Source: Polyangia bacterium (lineage in GTDB: Bacteria > Myxococcota_A > Polyangia > Nannocystales > Nannocystaceae). From it: 64,000 nucleotides of DNA. Made by a program: the position numbers and the translations under genes. Where the stretch lies: NCBI GenBank assembly GCA_030430565.1, contig JAUIKS010000005.1, positions 186,001-250,000 of the forward strand, in the 5' to 3' direction. The notes below the pieces were generated by a model. It saw only the letters and a list, made by a program, of their open reading frames with translations. It did no database searches and was not told the origin of the DNA. Shown here piece after piece: positions 1 through 8,309 of this stretch (its first letter is position 1; every line of letters starts with the position of its first letter).

Positions 1-1255
1 CCGCAGCCGCGCTCGGCTCGTCCGCCTCGGGCTCGGGCTCGGGCAGCGGCGCGTTCCCGGGAAGCGGTCCGCTGACCACGAGGTCCACGGGCGGCTCCTC
101 ACGGGTCTCCGCCTCGGCGGACTCCGGCTTGCCCCGACGACGCCCGTAGCGGTGCAGCCAACGCTCGACGTCCGGATGCCGCAGCAAGGTCGAGAAGCTC
201 GAGTAGCGTGGGTCCCGGAGCCAGTCGATGCCGTCGGCGAGCAGCCGGTACGGCCGGCTGCGCGCGACCGCCCGACCGCGCGGATCGTGAAGATCAAGCT
301 CGGCCCACACGCCGGCGCGCGTCATCACCGGCGAGAGCGCCTCGTCGCCGAGACCGATCGCGATCTGCTCGGGTCGGTAGCCGCCAGAGAACCCCGCGAG
401 GGTCTCGACCACGGCCTGCGCCTGGTCGGAGGGACGGTCGGCGACGATGATCTGATCCTCGGGGACATCGATCTCGCGGGCCCGCCACCACATCGGCTGC
501 ACGCAGCCGAAGCTGTCGAAGCCGGGCGCGATGGACTCGGGGGCGTGCACGAGCAGCTGGCAGCGATCCTCGTAGGCGGCGAGGACCTTGCGCTGCAGCC
601 GGTTCAGCTCGACGACGCCGATCACGGTCACGGCGCCGTTCTTCTCGGCGAAGGCGCTGGTGAACGCCGGGTCCTCGAGGCTGCGCCGACGTCGAAGGTG
701 GGGATCGACACGACCACAATCGCGCAGCCGGGCGTGGTAGCGCCGCTCGAGCTGGACGAGCACCTCCCACCGGTCAGCTTCGCGCTCCATCCCCAGCTGG
801 GCCGCCGTCCGCGCGACATCGGCGAAGGAGAGCAGCTCGCCCGCGAGCTCGCTGGTCACGTCGCCGATCTTGACGGCGAGGTCGTGCCACGCGGGCCAGT
901 CGGCCTGTTCGGGGGGCTTTGGCAAGAGCGGCGCGACCATCACGGGGTCGGCCTCCCGCAGGACGTGCATCCAGGCCAAGGAGCACTCGAGCTGCGTCGC
1001 GGTCTCGCTGGTCGGCGGGACGCTCACCTCGACGAGCGCGCCCGGCGTCAACATCTTAGGCGGGACCAGCTTGATCCGTTGACGCGAGGCCTGCGAGATC
1101 AGGGTGTGGAGGAGCAGACGTCCGGCGCGGGTGCCCGGGAGCACGCAGCGCAGCTCTCGCAGGTCGCAACGCCCCCCGGCGGCGTGGCGCTCGATCAGCC
1201 ACGTCGCTGTGGCCGGGATCAGCGGCCTGCTCCAGTCCAACCAATGCCGTTGCAT
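1..1255 (-). CDS. AddB-like / PD-(D/E)XK nuclease family protein, N-terminal part only
   Basis: A minus-strand frame runs open from an ATG at 1255 off the left edge (about 418 codons seen). The start MQRHWLDWSRPLIPATATW and the following LPGTRAGRLLLHTL segment resemble the N-terminus of the inactivated superfamily I helicase/PD-(D/E)XK nuclease proteins (AddB-like), where a degenerate P-loop region opens with a V-L-P-G-R-R-A-G-type stretch. A later segment around residues 270-330, with DQAQAVVETLAGF and IAIGLGDEALSP, also fits that family. Such proteins work in DNA end processing and recombinational repair. The nuclease domain would lie at the missing C-terminus, so it cannot be checked here. 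The visible tail is rich in Pro/Glu. The opposite strand is also open but reads as an antisense shadow. Confidence 0.6.
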   Translation of the reverse strand, partial: MQRHWLDWSRPLIPATATWLIERHAAGGRCDLRELRCVLPGTRAGRLLLHTLISQASRQRIKLVPPKMLTPGALVEVSVPPTSETATQLECSLAWMHVLREADPVMVAPLLPKPPEQADWPAWHDLAVKIGDVTSELAGELLSFADVARTAAQLGMEREADRWEVLVQLERRYHARLRDCGRVDPHLRRRRSLEDPAFTSAFAEKNGAVTVIGVVELNRLQRKVLAAYEDRCQLLVHAPESIAPGFDSFGCVQPMWWRAREIDVPEDQIIVADRPSDQAQAVVETLAGFSGGYRPEQIAIGLGDEALSPVMTRAGVWAELDLHDPRGRAVARSRPYRLLADGIDWLRDPRYSSFSTLLRHPDVERWLHRYGRRRGKPESAEAETREEPPVDLVVSGPLPGNAPLPEPEPEADEPSAAA

Positions 1256-1465
1256 CAAACGTCGCGTCGCGTACAGGGACACAGCAGCAGCCCGGCACAT
1301 CGCCGAGTGCACGCTTGGTATTGCAAGCTAGGCAATCGAGTGTGCTTGTGCAAGCGTTTCCCGCGCCCAAGGCGAGGCAAAACGCCGGCCGAGTAAACTG
1401 GCTCACGGGTTTTTGATCGGCCGCGAACGGCCGCGGCTCACCCGACCGCGACGCGACGCTGTCCG

Positions 1466-1888
1466 CTAGCGGCGATCCTCGACGTGCACGACCGTCGGCG
1501 TCAGGCCGTCGGCGTCCCGCATCGTCCTCCCGTACATACCGACGACGACCTCTGGAGGCGTGGTCGTCGTGAAGACCTCGGGGGGGATGTAGTTGAGGAT
1601 GTCGGGGTGATGTCCGGTGACGACCCAGCCCGCGACGTCCGCCAAGGGGATCACGGAGAATTCTGTCGCCGAGGAGTTCGGGACCACCGGTCCGTAGACC
1701 TCGACCACCGCCTGCGCCGCCCCCGCGAGGTCGACCTCCGCGGACGGGTTTGGGAGGATGACGCACGTGCCGTGTTCAAACAGCACCCAGCTCTTGTGGG
1801 CGCCGATCAGGATCGTTCGCCACACCCGAACCAAGGACTTCAGCGCCTGCTGGTCCTCGTCGGGCTTCGTGTCATCGCTGGCGTCCAT
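1466..1888 (-). CDS. hypothetical protein
   Basis: About 140 residues from the ATG at 1888; a further in-frame ATG at 1930 would add 14 residues and cannot be excluded. The protein has mixed, non-repetitive composition, with a central VLFEHGTCVILP segment, a GWVVTGHHPDILNYIPPE segment and a C-terminal VVHVEDRR, which looks like a genuine folded protein rather than a shadow frame. There is no signal peptide or membrane segment. I do not recognise a named domain. It is transcribed alone, divergent from the tRNA-Asp on its right and upstream of the nuclease gene on its left. Confidence 0.6.
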   Translation of the reverse strand: MDASDDTKPDEDQQALKSLVRVWRTILIGAHKSWVLFEHGTCVILPNPSAEVDLAGAAQAVVEVYGPVVPNSSATEFSVIPLADVAGWVVTGHHPDILNYIPPEVFTTTTPPEVVVGMYGRTMRDADGLTPTVVHVEDRR

Positions 1889-2091
1889 CCCCAAACTCAC
1901 GACCACCGCACGCCGCGCCGGCTGCGTCACAAACGAATCACGATTCTACCGACATGCGCAGCTTCGAGCACGAAACAGGAGCCCGCGCTGTCACCGCTAT
2001 GTCACCACGCTGTGAGACGCGCGTACGCGCGCTTCGCACAACGCTGTGAGTTGACATGATCTGGCATGGTTCAGCGAGCGATAAAATTCTA

Positions 2092-2120
2092 TTGACAAGC
2101 TCTAACGACTGCCCCATTCT
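2092..2120 (+). promoter_or_regulatory. candidate sigma-70-type promoter for tRNA-Asp
   Basis: A perfect TTGACA (2092-2097) is followed 17 bases later by CATTCT (2115-2120), a reasonable minus-10 box. This puts the start site about 25-30 bases upstream of the tRNA. A second TTGACA lies at 2051-2056 without a well-spaced minus-10. The stretch is conspicuously less GC-rich than its surroundings. Confidence 0.45.
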
Positions 2121-2154
2121 CGCGCTCCCTGACGGCACACGCTTTTAGGGGGCT

Positions 2155-2231
2155 GGGGCGGTAGTTAAGTTGGTTATAACGCCGGCCTGTCACGCCGGAG
2201 GTCGCGGGTTCGAGCCCCGTCCGCCCCGCCA
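2155..2231 (+). tRNA. tRNA-Asp (anticodon GUC)
   Basis: A full cloverleaf can be drawn. The acceptor GGGGCGG (2155-2161) pairs with CCGCCCC (2221-2227), followed by discriminator G and an encoded CCA (2229-2231). The anticodon loop CTGTCAC lies between CCGGC and GCCGG stems, giving anticodon GUC. The T-loop GTTCGAGC is present. It is a single-gene unit with its own terminator directly downstream. Confidence 0.97.
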
Positions 2232-2234
2232 AGC

Positions 2235-2270
2235 GAAGAAGCCCCGTGGTCACCACCACGGGGCTTCTTC
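2235..2270 (+). terminator. strong hairpin terminator of tRNA-Asp
   Basis: A perfect 16-bp inverted repeat, GAAGAAGCCCCGTGGT at 2235-2250 against its complement at 2255-2270, starts four bases after the CCA end. There is only a short pyrimidine tail (ttcttccgttc). It could also stop the convergent DTW gene, whose stop codon lies at 2297. Confidence 0.75.
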
Positions 2271-2296
2271 CGTTCGAAGCGCTGATTCGCGCGGGG

Positions 2297-2926
2297 CTAG
2301 CGATTCTCCGAGGAGTCGGGCAGCGGCTTGCCCTTCATGCGCATCATCTCGACGCGGAGGCGCTCGAAGAAGGCCTCTAGGGGAGCGGCCCGCGCGTCTC
2401 CGTACAGCAGCGCGATGACCCGGATCACCGCCTCGAGCGTGCACAAGAGGCCCGGCTCGTGGGCCAGCCGCACGCCCCAGCGCGACGGCGGGCCGCCGGC
2501 GGGGAGCTGTACGCAGGGGAAGGTGCGCACGCGCTCGGCCCGCCGCGCCATCCGCGAGCACTGGTGCCAGGTGCCGTCGAGCACGACCAAGGCCGCGCGC
2601 CGCCCGGGGTCGGTGAATTGCGGATCGCGCGGCCTCAACACGCGCGCGTCCTCGCGGGGGTAGAGGACCGCGTAGTCGGTGCCCGGCTCCTCGAGCGGGC
2701 GCGTGTCGAGGGGCTGATCGCGCGCGCCGTAGTACACGAGCGAGCTGCCCGCGATCAGCCCGTGGGCGATACGGCCGGTGTTGGTCGGCTTATTGCGCTC
2801 GCGGTTGTGGCTGACGAACACGATCCGCGTCGGCAGCTCGACCCGCGGACGATCGCCGCAGATGCACCGCTCGACCCACAGGCCGCACTCTCGGCATCGC
2901 GGCCGTCGAAACGATCGTGTCCCCAT
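2297..2926 (-). CDS. DTW-domain protein, probable tRNA-uridine aminocarboxypropyltransferase
   Basis: 209 residues. The N-terminus carries the family's cysteine cluster, CRECGLWVERCICGDR (about residues 10-25), and the centre holds VVLDGTWHQCSRM, the D-x-T-W signature that names the DTW family. Characterised members (TapT/YfiP type) transfer the aminocarboxypropyl group of SAM to uridine in the tRNA elbow, making acp3U. The length matches the family. It lies between tRNA-Asp and a minus-strand HD phosphohydrolase, 23 bases downstream of that gene's stop, so the two could be co-transcribed. The placement beside a tRNA gene may be coincidental. Confidence 0.85.
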   Translation of the reverse strand: MGTRSFRRPRCRECGLWVERCICGDRPRVELPTRIVFVSHNRERNKPTNTGRIAHGLIAGSSLVYYGARDQPLDTRPLEEPGTDYAVLYPREDARVLRPRDPQFTDPGRRAALVVLDGTWHQCSRMARRAERVRTFPCVQLPAGGPPSRWGVRLAHEPGLLCTLEAVIRVIALLYGDARAAPLEAFFERLRVEMMRMKGKPLPDSSENR

Positions 2927-2949
2927 GCCTCGTTATCCCGACGTCAGGC

Positions 2950-4218
2950 TCAGGTCAGCGGCGCGAGCGCGGCCCCGACGAGCTCCTCGGCCTCGGGCGG
3001 GAACACCGCGCGGTGATGAACATAAACCTCGTGGCTGAGCCCATGCATGACCGGTGAGACATCCACGAGCCGCCGGATCTGGCCGCGCCCGCGCAGGACC
3101 ATGAGCCCCTGGTCTTCGCTGTAGGCGCGCACCTCGACGCGATCGATCGCGCCGAGGTACGACGGACGAACCCCGGCCGTGGCCAGCGCCTCGTCGAGCC
3201 GCGCCTGCGCGAGCTCGCTGTCGACCTCGGGGCGCAGCTGCATGGTCTTGAACAGCCGCCGATTGTACAGCCGCCGCGCGAGCCCGCGGAGCACCCCATC
3301 CCGGCTCTCGGTATAGATCGAGATCGCGTAGTCGAGCGTCCGGTCGTCGAGCCGCAGGTAATCACGAACCGTGAGTCGCTCGCCGCGCAGCAGCTTCGCC
3401 ATCTCGGGCGGGGTCCCGGGCTGCGGGCCGAGCTCGAGCAGCCGGCGAAACAGCCCGCGCACCAAGTACTCGGCCGCGCGCACGGCCTTGTGCAGGTAGA
3501 CCTGGCGATACATGTACAGGCGGGCCAAGAAGAAGCCCTCGACCGCCGTCAGGCCCTTATTGCCGTCGACCGCGAGGCCCGAGGCCGCCGCCCCCTCGGG
3601 CACGTAGAGCCGCAGGGACTGCAGCAGCCAGTCGAGGTCGAGCAGCCCGTAGGTCACTCCGGTCATGTAGCTGTCGCGCTTGAGGTAATCGCAGCGATCG
3701 ACATCGAAGGTCCCGGAGACCGCGCGCGCGAGGTGGGGGATCGGGCTCTCGCCGTGGACCAAGCGCTCGACGAGCAACGGCATGCGCGGATCGACCTCGC
3801 GCAGCACCCTGTTCACCTCGGTCTCAGGGTCGAGCACGATCCGCGAGGTCCACTCCTCGTGGGGCGGCGAGTCGCGCAGGACGGTTTCGAAGGTGTGGCT
3901 GTAGGGCCCGTGCCCGACGTCGTGCAGCAGCGCGGCGGCCAGCGCGACCATCGCGGTGCCGTCGTCGATGCGGTCGCTCTCGGGGACTTCGCGCGCCAGG
4001 GCCTGCACACGTCGCAGGTAGCGCTGCATCACGTGGGCCGAGCCGATCGCGTGGGCGAAGCGCGAGTGCTCGGCTCCGGGGTACGCGAAGGACGCCAGAC
4101 CGAGGGCCCGGATCCGGCGCAGGCGCTGTACCTCGCGGGTATCGAGCAGCCGCGCGACGATCGAGTTCACCGGCCCCTTGAACGAGATCAGGCCGTGGAC
4201 GGGATCACGCAGGATCAT
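2950..4218 (-). CDS. HD superfamily phosphohydrolase (dNTPase-like)
   Basis: 422 residues from the ATG at 4218. The frame continues upstream through the tRNA-Ser gene, but that part is not protein-like. The start MILRDPVHGLISF is typical of HD phosphohydrolases of the COG1078 type. Metal-binding HD residues are visible in HSRFAHAIGSAHVM (first His), LLHDVGHGPYSHTFE (the His-Asp pair) and FDVDRCDYLKRDSYMTG (distal Asp). Relatives hydrolyse dNTPs or other phosphorylated nucleotides, but the substrate cannot be read from sequence. The gene probably forms a short unit with the DTW gene, and its promoter lies in the gap before the divergent tRNA-Ser. Confidence 0.85.
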   Translation of the reverse strand: MILRDPVHGLISFKGPVNSIVARLLDTREVQRLRRIRALGLASFAYPGAEHSRFAHAIGSAHVMQRYLRRVQALAREVPESDRIDDGTAMVALAAALLHDVGHGPYSHTFETVLRDSPPHEEWTSRIVLDPETEVNRVLREVDPRMPLLVERLVHGESPIPHLARAVSGTFDVDRCDYLKRDSYMTGVTYGLLDLDWLLQSLRLYVPEGAAASGLAVDGNKGLTAVEGFFLARLYMYRQVYLHKAVRAAEYLVRGLFRRLLELGPQPGTPPEMAKLLRGERLTVRDYLRLDDRTLDYAISIYTESRDGVLRGLARRLYNRRLFKTMQLRPEVDSELAQARLDEALATAGVRPSYLGAIDRVEVRAYSEDQGLMVLRGRGQIRRLVDVSPVMHGLSHEVYVHHRAVFPPEAEELVGAALAPLT

Positions 4219-4352
4219 CGGGCGGAGCGTACCCCGACGATCTCCTTGGTGCACGAACGGCCACGAGCGCGGACAGGACGCGCATCGACGCGACGACGAT
4301 CCGGGCTGGACGCTCCCCCGGACGTTGGCCATACTGCACCCCCCGCCATGCC

Positions 4353-4439
4353 GGAGGAGTGGCCGAGTGGTCGAAGGCGGCGGACTTGAAATCCGTTGTA
4401 CCCGCGAGGGTACCGTGGGTTCGAATCCCACCTCCTCCG
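4353..4439 (+). tRNA. tRNA-Ser (anticodon UGA)
   Basis: A class II tRNA with a long variable arm. The acceptor GGAGGAG (4353-4359) pairs with CTCCTCC (4432-4438) and is followed by discriminator G. The anticodon loop CTTGAAA gives UGA. The variable arm is a GTACCC/GGGTAC hairpin, and the T-arm contains GGTTCGAATCC. CCA is not encoded and must be added, unlike in the tRNA-Asp of this window. Confidence 0.96.
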
Positions 4440-4467
4440 CTACTTTCCCCCACGCTCAGCGTACGAA

Positions 4468-4497
4468 GTCGCCTGTGGACCGTGGTTCTCAGGCGAC
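4468..4497. terminator. inverted repeat between convergent tRNA-Ser and oxidoreductase gene
   Basis: GTCGCCTG (4468-4475) is complementary to CAGGCGAC (4490-4497), giving an 8-bp stem with a 14-base loop. It lies between the 3' end of tRNA-Ser and the stop of the convergent gene, which it overlaps. A bidirectional stop is plausible, but there is no T-run. Confidence 0.35.
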
Positions 4498-6306
4498 CTC
4501 GTTCGTGAGGGCCACGGGCTCCCCCATGAGCAGGACGTCGGCGACCGCCGCGCTCGCGCGGATCACTTCGTCCTCGGCGCGTGCTCGCAACACCTCACTC
4601 GCGGGCTCGGAGCGCCCGACGGCGTCGCCCAGCGCGGCCCACATGCACCTGTAGACCGCGATCATCGACTCACGCGCGCGTCTTGTCCGCCCGTCGCGGA
4701 CAAACTCGCCGCGTAACTCGTGGCCGCCCCGCGCTTCGACGATCGTGGCGCGGCGAGCGTCGACCGCGACCGAGAGCCGCGCGTCCCCGGGCAGCTCCGC
4801 GGTCGACACGACCGACAACCTCCCGCGCGAGCCGTCGGCGAACTCGATGAGGATGTCCGGCGACTCGGAGTCGTCCGCGGCGCACACCCGGACCGGCTCC
4901 GCGTTGGCGCAGCTGCGCATGACCGCGATCCATTCGCCGAGTCCGGCGAAGCCGAGCTGCGAGTGCGCGACGGCGGTCTCGAGACGCATCTCGAGGGGAC
5001 TCAACCTGCCCGCGACCAGCGCGCGCGCGCGCCGAACGAGCCGCGCGTGACGACGAGCGAAGCCGATCCAGACCCCCGGGCCCAGCGGCTCCTCGAGGCC
5101 CACGCCCCGGGCCACGTCGCGGGCCTCGAACATCGCCGTCACGAGCCCGGGAGACGCCCACACGCGCGGTCGCTCGGCGCGGTCGATCCAGTTCACCGCT
5201 GCGGCGAAGGATCTCGAGAGCTCGCTCGAGAGCTGACCGCCCCAGAGCGCGAGCACGTCGTGCTCCCCCCGCAGCACGGGCGCCGGATCGGTGGTCGCGC
5301 TGCGAAAATTCCCGCGCGCCGCGACGTGACGCGCGACCCAGGGGGACGCCGCGCAGGCGGCGAGCGGACGCAGCGTCGAGCTCGTGGACAAGGCCGTGAG
5401 CTCGCCGTCGATGAGGCCGCGCCGGGCGCCGTGGTCGTCCGCGATCAACATGTCGATCCGCAGCGCCCGCGCGCGAGCAGGGCGCGCCGCCGCGGGCATA
5501 TCGAGCCGGCGCGCCGCCGCGAGAACATGACCACTTGGACACGTTGAGACAGACGCGTCCCCGCGCCGCCCGGATACGAGCGCGCCGTCGTTCGCGGGGA
5601 TCGATGTCGCGCGCCGCCAGTCGATCGCCGCCCGCGCGCCGCCGCGACCGACACGGCGTCCGGCGGCGAGATCCTCGAGGTAGGCGCGCATCCCCGCGGC
5701 TCCGTCTCCAACGGCCAGACGCGCGGCCGCGCCGAGCAAGCGCGCGCAGTCGATCTCGAGGGTCTCGCTCGAGGTCTCGCTCGAGGTCTCGCTTGAGGTT
5801 TCTGCCGCGAGCTCGAGCCCGCGCAGCGCGAGCTCCTCGCGCACGAGCGACGCGAGCACCCCGGCGCCGGCGACCGCCACGCGCGCGCCGTCCGGGACCG
5901 CGAGCTCCGCGACCGCCTTGATCGCCAGCGCGCCGAGGGCCGCGAAGGCGGCGTCCTCGAGGCGCACGCCGCCCGGTACGACGACGCTGCGGTAACCTGT
6001 CACACAGACCAGCTCTCCCAGCTCGCTCCCGTGCACGCCCGAGCACCACGCGAGTCGCTCGCCGCGCGCGCGATCTCCGAGGTTTTTACCCCACGCGCAC
6101 AAGAGCCCCGCGCCGCCGAAGATCCGCACCGCGCCGACACTGACGCCCGACGGCGCCGGGAGCACGCCGGCCGCCGCGACGCAGGTGATCAAGACCTCGC
6201 CGCTCGTGGGTGTCGGCGCCGGGACCTCCACCGCCGCGACGCGACGAGCTCGCTCGCCCTGGGTGACCTGCAGCACCTTCACCGCGGACACCTTACGCGC
6301 TCCCAC
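4489..6306 (-). CDS. degenerate bi-domain oxidoreductase-like protein (MDR-type N-terminus, Gfo/Idh-like C-terminal half)
   Basis: 605 residues from ATG 6306; a GTG at 6282 (VKVLQV) would also fit. The opening VKVLQVTQGERARRVAAVEV followed by PAPTPTSGEVLI matches the start of the bi-domain dehydrogenases found in polysaccharide gene sets, which join a medium-chain (GroES-like/Rossmann) domain to a Gfo/Idh/MocA domain. A short nucleotide-fold remnant, GARVAVAGAGVLASL, sits near residue 140. No zinc-ligand motif is seen, the MDR half is clearly shortened, and the second half lacks the usual GxGxxG-x-H start. I infer a diverged, possibly non-enzymatic descendant. A 12-bp repeat adds an S-S-E-T stretch at the junction. 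It is convergent with tRNA-Ser and divergent from the TPR gene to its right. Confidence 0.45.
   Translation of the reverse strand: MGARKVSAVKVLQVTQGERARRVAAVEVPAPTPTSGEVLITCVAAAGVLPAPSGVSVGAVRIFGGAGLLCAWGKNLGDRARGERLAWCSGVHGSELGELVCVTGYRSVVVPGGVRLEDAAFAALGALAIKAVAELAVPDGARVAVAGAGVLASLVREELALRGLELAAETSSETSSETSSETLEIDCARLLGAAARLAVGDGAAGMRAYLEDLAAGRRVGRGGARAAIDWRRATSIPANDGALVSGRRGDASVSTCPSGHVLAAARRLDMPAAARPARARALRIDMLIADDHGARRGLIDGELTALSTSSTLRPLAACAASPWVARHVAARGNFRSATTDPAPVLRGEHDVLALWGGQLSSELSRSFAAAVNWIDRAERPRVWASPGLVTAMFEARDVARGVGLEEPLGPGVWIGFARRHARLVRRARALVAGRLSPLEMRLETAVAHSQLGFAGLGEWIAVMRSCANAEPVRVCAADDSESPDILIEFADGSRGRLSVVSTAELPGDARLSVAVDARRATIVEARGGHELRGEFVRDGRTRRARESMIAVYRCMWAALGDAVGRSEPASEVLRARAEDEVIRASAAVADVLLMGEPVALTNEVA
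5761..5796 (-). repeat. 12-bp tandem repeat, three copies, coding for Ser-Glu-Thr-Ser repeats
   Basis: The unit ggtctcgctcga is repeated three times without a gap (5761-5772, 5773-5784 and 5785-5796, the last with one change). It is in frame in the oxidoreductase-like gene, so copy-number change would lengthen or shorten the protein by four residues without a frameshift. Confidence 0.85.
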
Positions 6307-6415
6307 GCCCGCGCGCGCGCCCCCGCCAGCCGCCCCCGGCTGCTATGCTCGAGCGTGGTCGCGCGCGGTCCGAGGACCCGGCGACGCGCCCTGCTCGCAC
6401 CGTCCTCCGCGCTCC

Positions 6416-7309
6416 ATGTCGTCACGGCACCCGCACTCAAGCCGCCCACGCGCGCTCGCTCGCAGCAGCGCGGTCGCGCTGTGGTCGTGTCTGCTGGCGC
6501 TGCCGGGCTGCGACGGCGGCGTCTCGTTGGTCATCGTGATCACGGCGAGCATCCTGCTCGCGGCCGTGCTCGCCGGACGCGACCGCGAGCGGCGAGCGCT
6601 GCTGGAGGCAGAGACCCTGCGCCGCGCGATCTCGACGGGGCAGCACCGCGCGATCGAGGCCCAGCTCCGCCGCGAGCTCGCCGCCGCCGCGACGGGCGAG
6701 CCGATCCCCGCCGATCGCCAGTGGCTCGCGCGCGCCCAGCTCGGCGGGCTGCTGGTCGCCGAGTGGCGCTTGGAGGAAGCCGCCGAGGTCTACGGCAATC
6801 ACAGCGGCAAGCTCTCGCCGCATCTGCACGCGCTCGCGGCGTTTGGACACCATGAGCTCGCGGTGCTCTCGCAGACGCCAGACGACGCGCTGCTGACGAC
6901 GATCCGTCATGATCGCGGGACCTGCCTGCGCCACGTGCCCGCGACCTATCAACAGACGGTCGCGCGCGCCTGGGACGCCCTCGAGGGGCTGTGCCTCGTT
7001 CGCATGCGTCGCCCGGCCGAGGCCATCGAGCTGCTCGAGCGTGGGCTCGACGCGCTCGGCTTTAACCCCGCGCGGATCGTCTACCTCTATCACTTGGGCC
7101 AGGCCTACGAGCAGCTCGGTGACCACGTCGCGTCCGCGCGCTGGTACGAGCGGGCCGCGAACTCGTTCCCGGGGACGCGCCTCGCGAGCGAAGCGCGGGC
7201 GCGCTACGCCTCGCTGCGCGCGGGTTCGCAGGACGCTTCGTTTCGCCGCATGCTCCCCGAGTCGCCGGCCGCGACGCCCACCCAGCTCGCGCCGCGACGC
7301 TCGACCTGA
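6416..7309 (+). CDS. TPR-containing membrane or lipoprotein, function unknown
   Basis: 297 residues from the ATG at 6416; the frame extends upstream but with compositionally biased, non-protein-like sequence. The N-terminus is basic and is followed by SAVALWSCLLALPGC, a plausible lipoprotein signal with lipobox LALPGC, then a second hydrophobic stretch (SLVIVITASILLAAVLAG). The remainder is helical with TPR-like repeats (for example PAEAIELLERGLDALGFNP, ARIVYLYHLGQAYEQLGDH, VASARWYERAANSFPGT). It is probably anchored to the inner or outer membrane with TPRs facing the periplasm. It is divergent from the oxidoreductase-like gene, and the next gene on the same strand is a hydrolase 115 bases downstream. 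Confidence 0.7.
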   Translation: MSSRHPHSSRPRALARSSAVALWSCLLALPGCDGGVSLVIVITASILLAAVLAGRDRERRALLEAETLRRAISTGQHRAIEAQLRRELAAAATGEPIPADRQWLARAQLGGLLVAEWRLEEAAEVYGNHSGKLSPHLHALAAFGHHELAVLSQTPDDALLTTIRHDRGTCLRHVPATYQQTVARAWDALEGLCLVRMRRPAEAIELLERGLDALGFNPARIVYLYHLGQAYEQLGDHVASARWYERAANSFPGTRLASEARARYASLRAGSQDASFRRMLPESPAATPTQLAPRRST

Positions 7310-7424
7310 CGCGCCGATGAGCGCCCTGGGTGTGTGGTAGGTCCGCGCACAGCCGCGTACGGCGATTAACTCACACGCGTCGAGAACGTCGATTCGCCGG
7401 CGACTTGGTACAGTTATCGTCACG

Positions 7425-8228
7425 GTGAGTAAACGCGAGCGTCTCCTTCGTCGAATGGGTCGGGCCTACCGGACCGTGGAGCACGGCTACCGGTACACCC
7501 GCCACCTCGTCCGAGGGAACAGCTTCAGCGGCGACGTCTCGTGGGTCCGCGCCGGCAGCCGACCGCTGGTCCTCCTGCACGGCTTCTTGGGCACGCGCGG
7601 GACCATGGTCCCGCTGACCCGGCGGTTTCGCGCCGACGGGCGCGCGGTGTTCAGCTACCACGTCGGCACCTTCCAGCTCGAGTCGATGGTCAAGTCGGCC
7701 GAGGTCCTGCGCGACCGGCTCGAGCAGATCGTCACCGACCTCGAGGTCGACCGCGTCGATGTGGTCGGCTTCAGCATGGGCGGCCTCGTCGCCGTGCACA
7801 CGCTCAAGTTCCTGCAGGGCGAGCGCTACATCCGCCGCCTCGTGACCCTCGGCAGCCCGTTTCGCGGCACCTGGCTCGCGGTCCCGGGCGTCGCGATGAT
7901 GGGCCTGATCAGCCCGTCGCTGTGGCAGGTCGTGCCCCACAGCCCGTTCCTCAACCGCCTGCGCGCCGCGCCGCTGCCGAAGGGCGTGCGCGTCCGCCAG
8001 ATCCACGCGAGCCACGACGCGCTGTGCCCGAACCCGGGCCCGCTCGAGGGCGTCGACCCCGACCGCGACTTCATCATGCTGCCGGGCGGCCACTCGACGC
8101 TGGTCGTGGCGCGTCACGTCTACCCGCGGATCCGCGAGTTCATCGACGCCGAGGAGCTGACCCTCGTCCGCGACGAGCCGCCAGCCCGCGCGCGCGACGA
8201 CGACGAGCCGCAGCGCGACAGCGCGTAG
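7425..8228 (+). CDS. alpha/beta hydrolase, lipase-like
   Basis: 267 residues starting at a GTG (7425). The alpha/beta-hydrolase landmarks are present: the oxyanion-hole stretch PLVLLHGFLGTRGTMVPLT (residues about 45-63), the nucleophile elbow VVGFSMGGLVAVH (G-x-S-x-G), a following GSPFRGT typical of triacylglycerol lipases, and a late GGHSTLV supplying the catalytic His. Asp of SHDALCP is the probable acid. There is no clear signal peptide, so a cytoplasmic or membrane-associated esterase/lipase is likely. The tail after residue 245 is acidic and charged. The substrate is unknown. It stands alone, convergent with the FHA gene. Confidence 0.85.
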   Translation: MSKRERLLRRMGRAYRTVEHGYRYTRHLVRGNSFSGDVSWVRAGSRPLVLLHGFLGTRGTMVPLTRRFRADGRAVFSYHVGTFQLESMVKSAEVLRDRLEQIVTDLEVDRVDVVGFSMGGLVAVHTLKFLQGERYIRRLVTLGSPFRGTWLAVPGVAMMGLISPSLWQVVPHSPFLNRLRAAPLPKGVRVRQIHASHDALCPNPGPLEGVDPDRDFIMLPGGHSTLVVARHVYPRIREFIDAEELTLVRDEPPARARDDDEPQRDSA

Positions 8229-8309
8229 CCATCGTCGACGGCGCGTCGCTACTAGCGCGAAGCGACAGGTTCGAAGAGACCGGACCGAAACGCCAGCTTC
8301 GCGAACGCG

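Noticed and set aside
152..1396. 414-codon plus-strand open frame over the AddB-like gene
   Set aside because: It is codon-aligned antisense to the minus-strand gene and rich in Arg/Gly/Ala/His with no motif; the minus-strand reading shows coherent family motifs.
2155..2231. tRNA-Asp as an integration site for a mobile element
   Set aside because: No integrase gene or duplicated tRNA end was seen downstream; ordinary genes follow.
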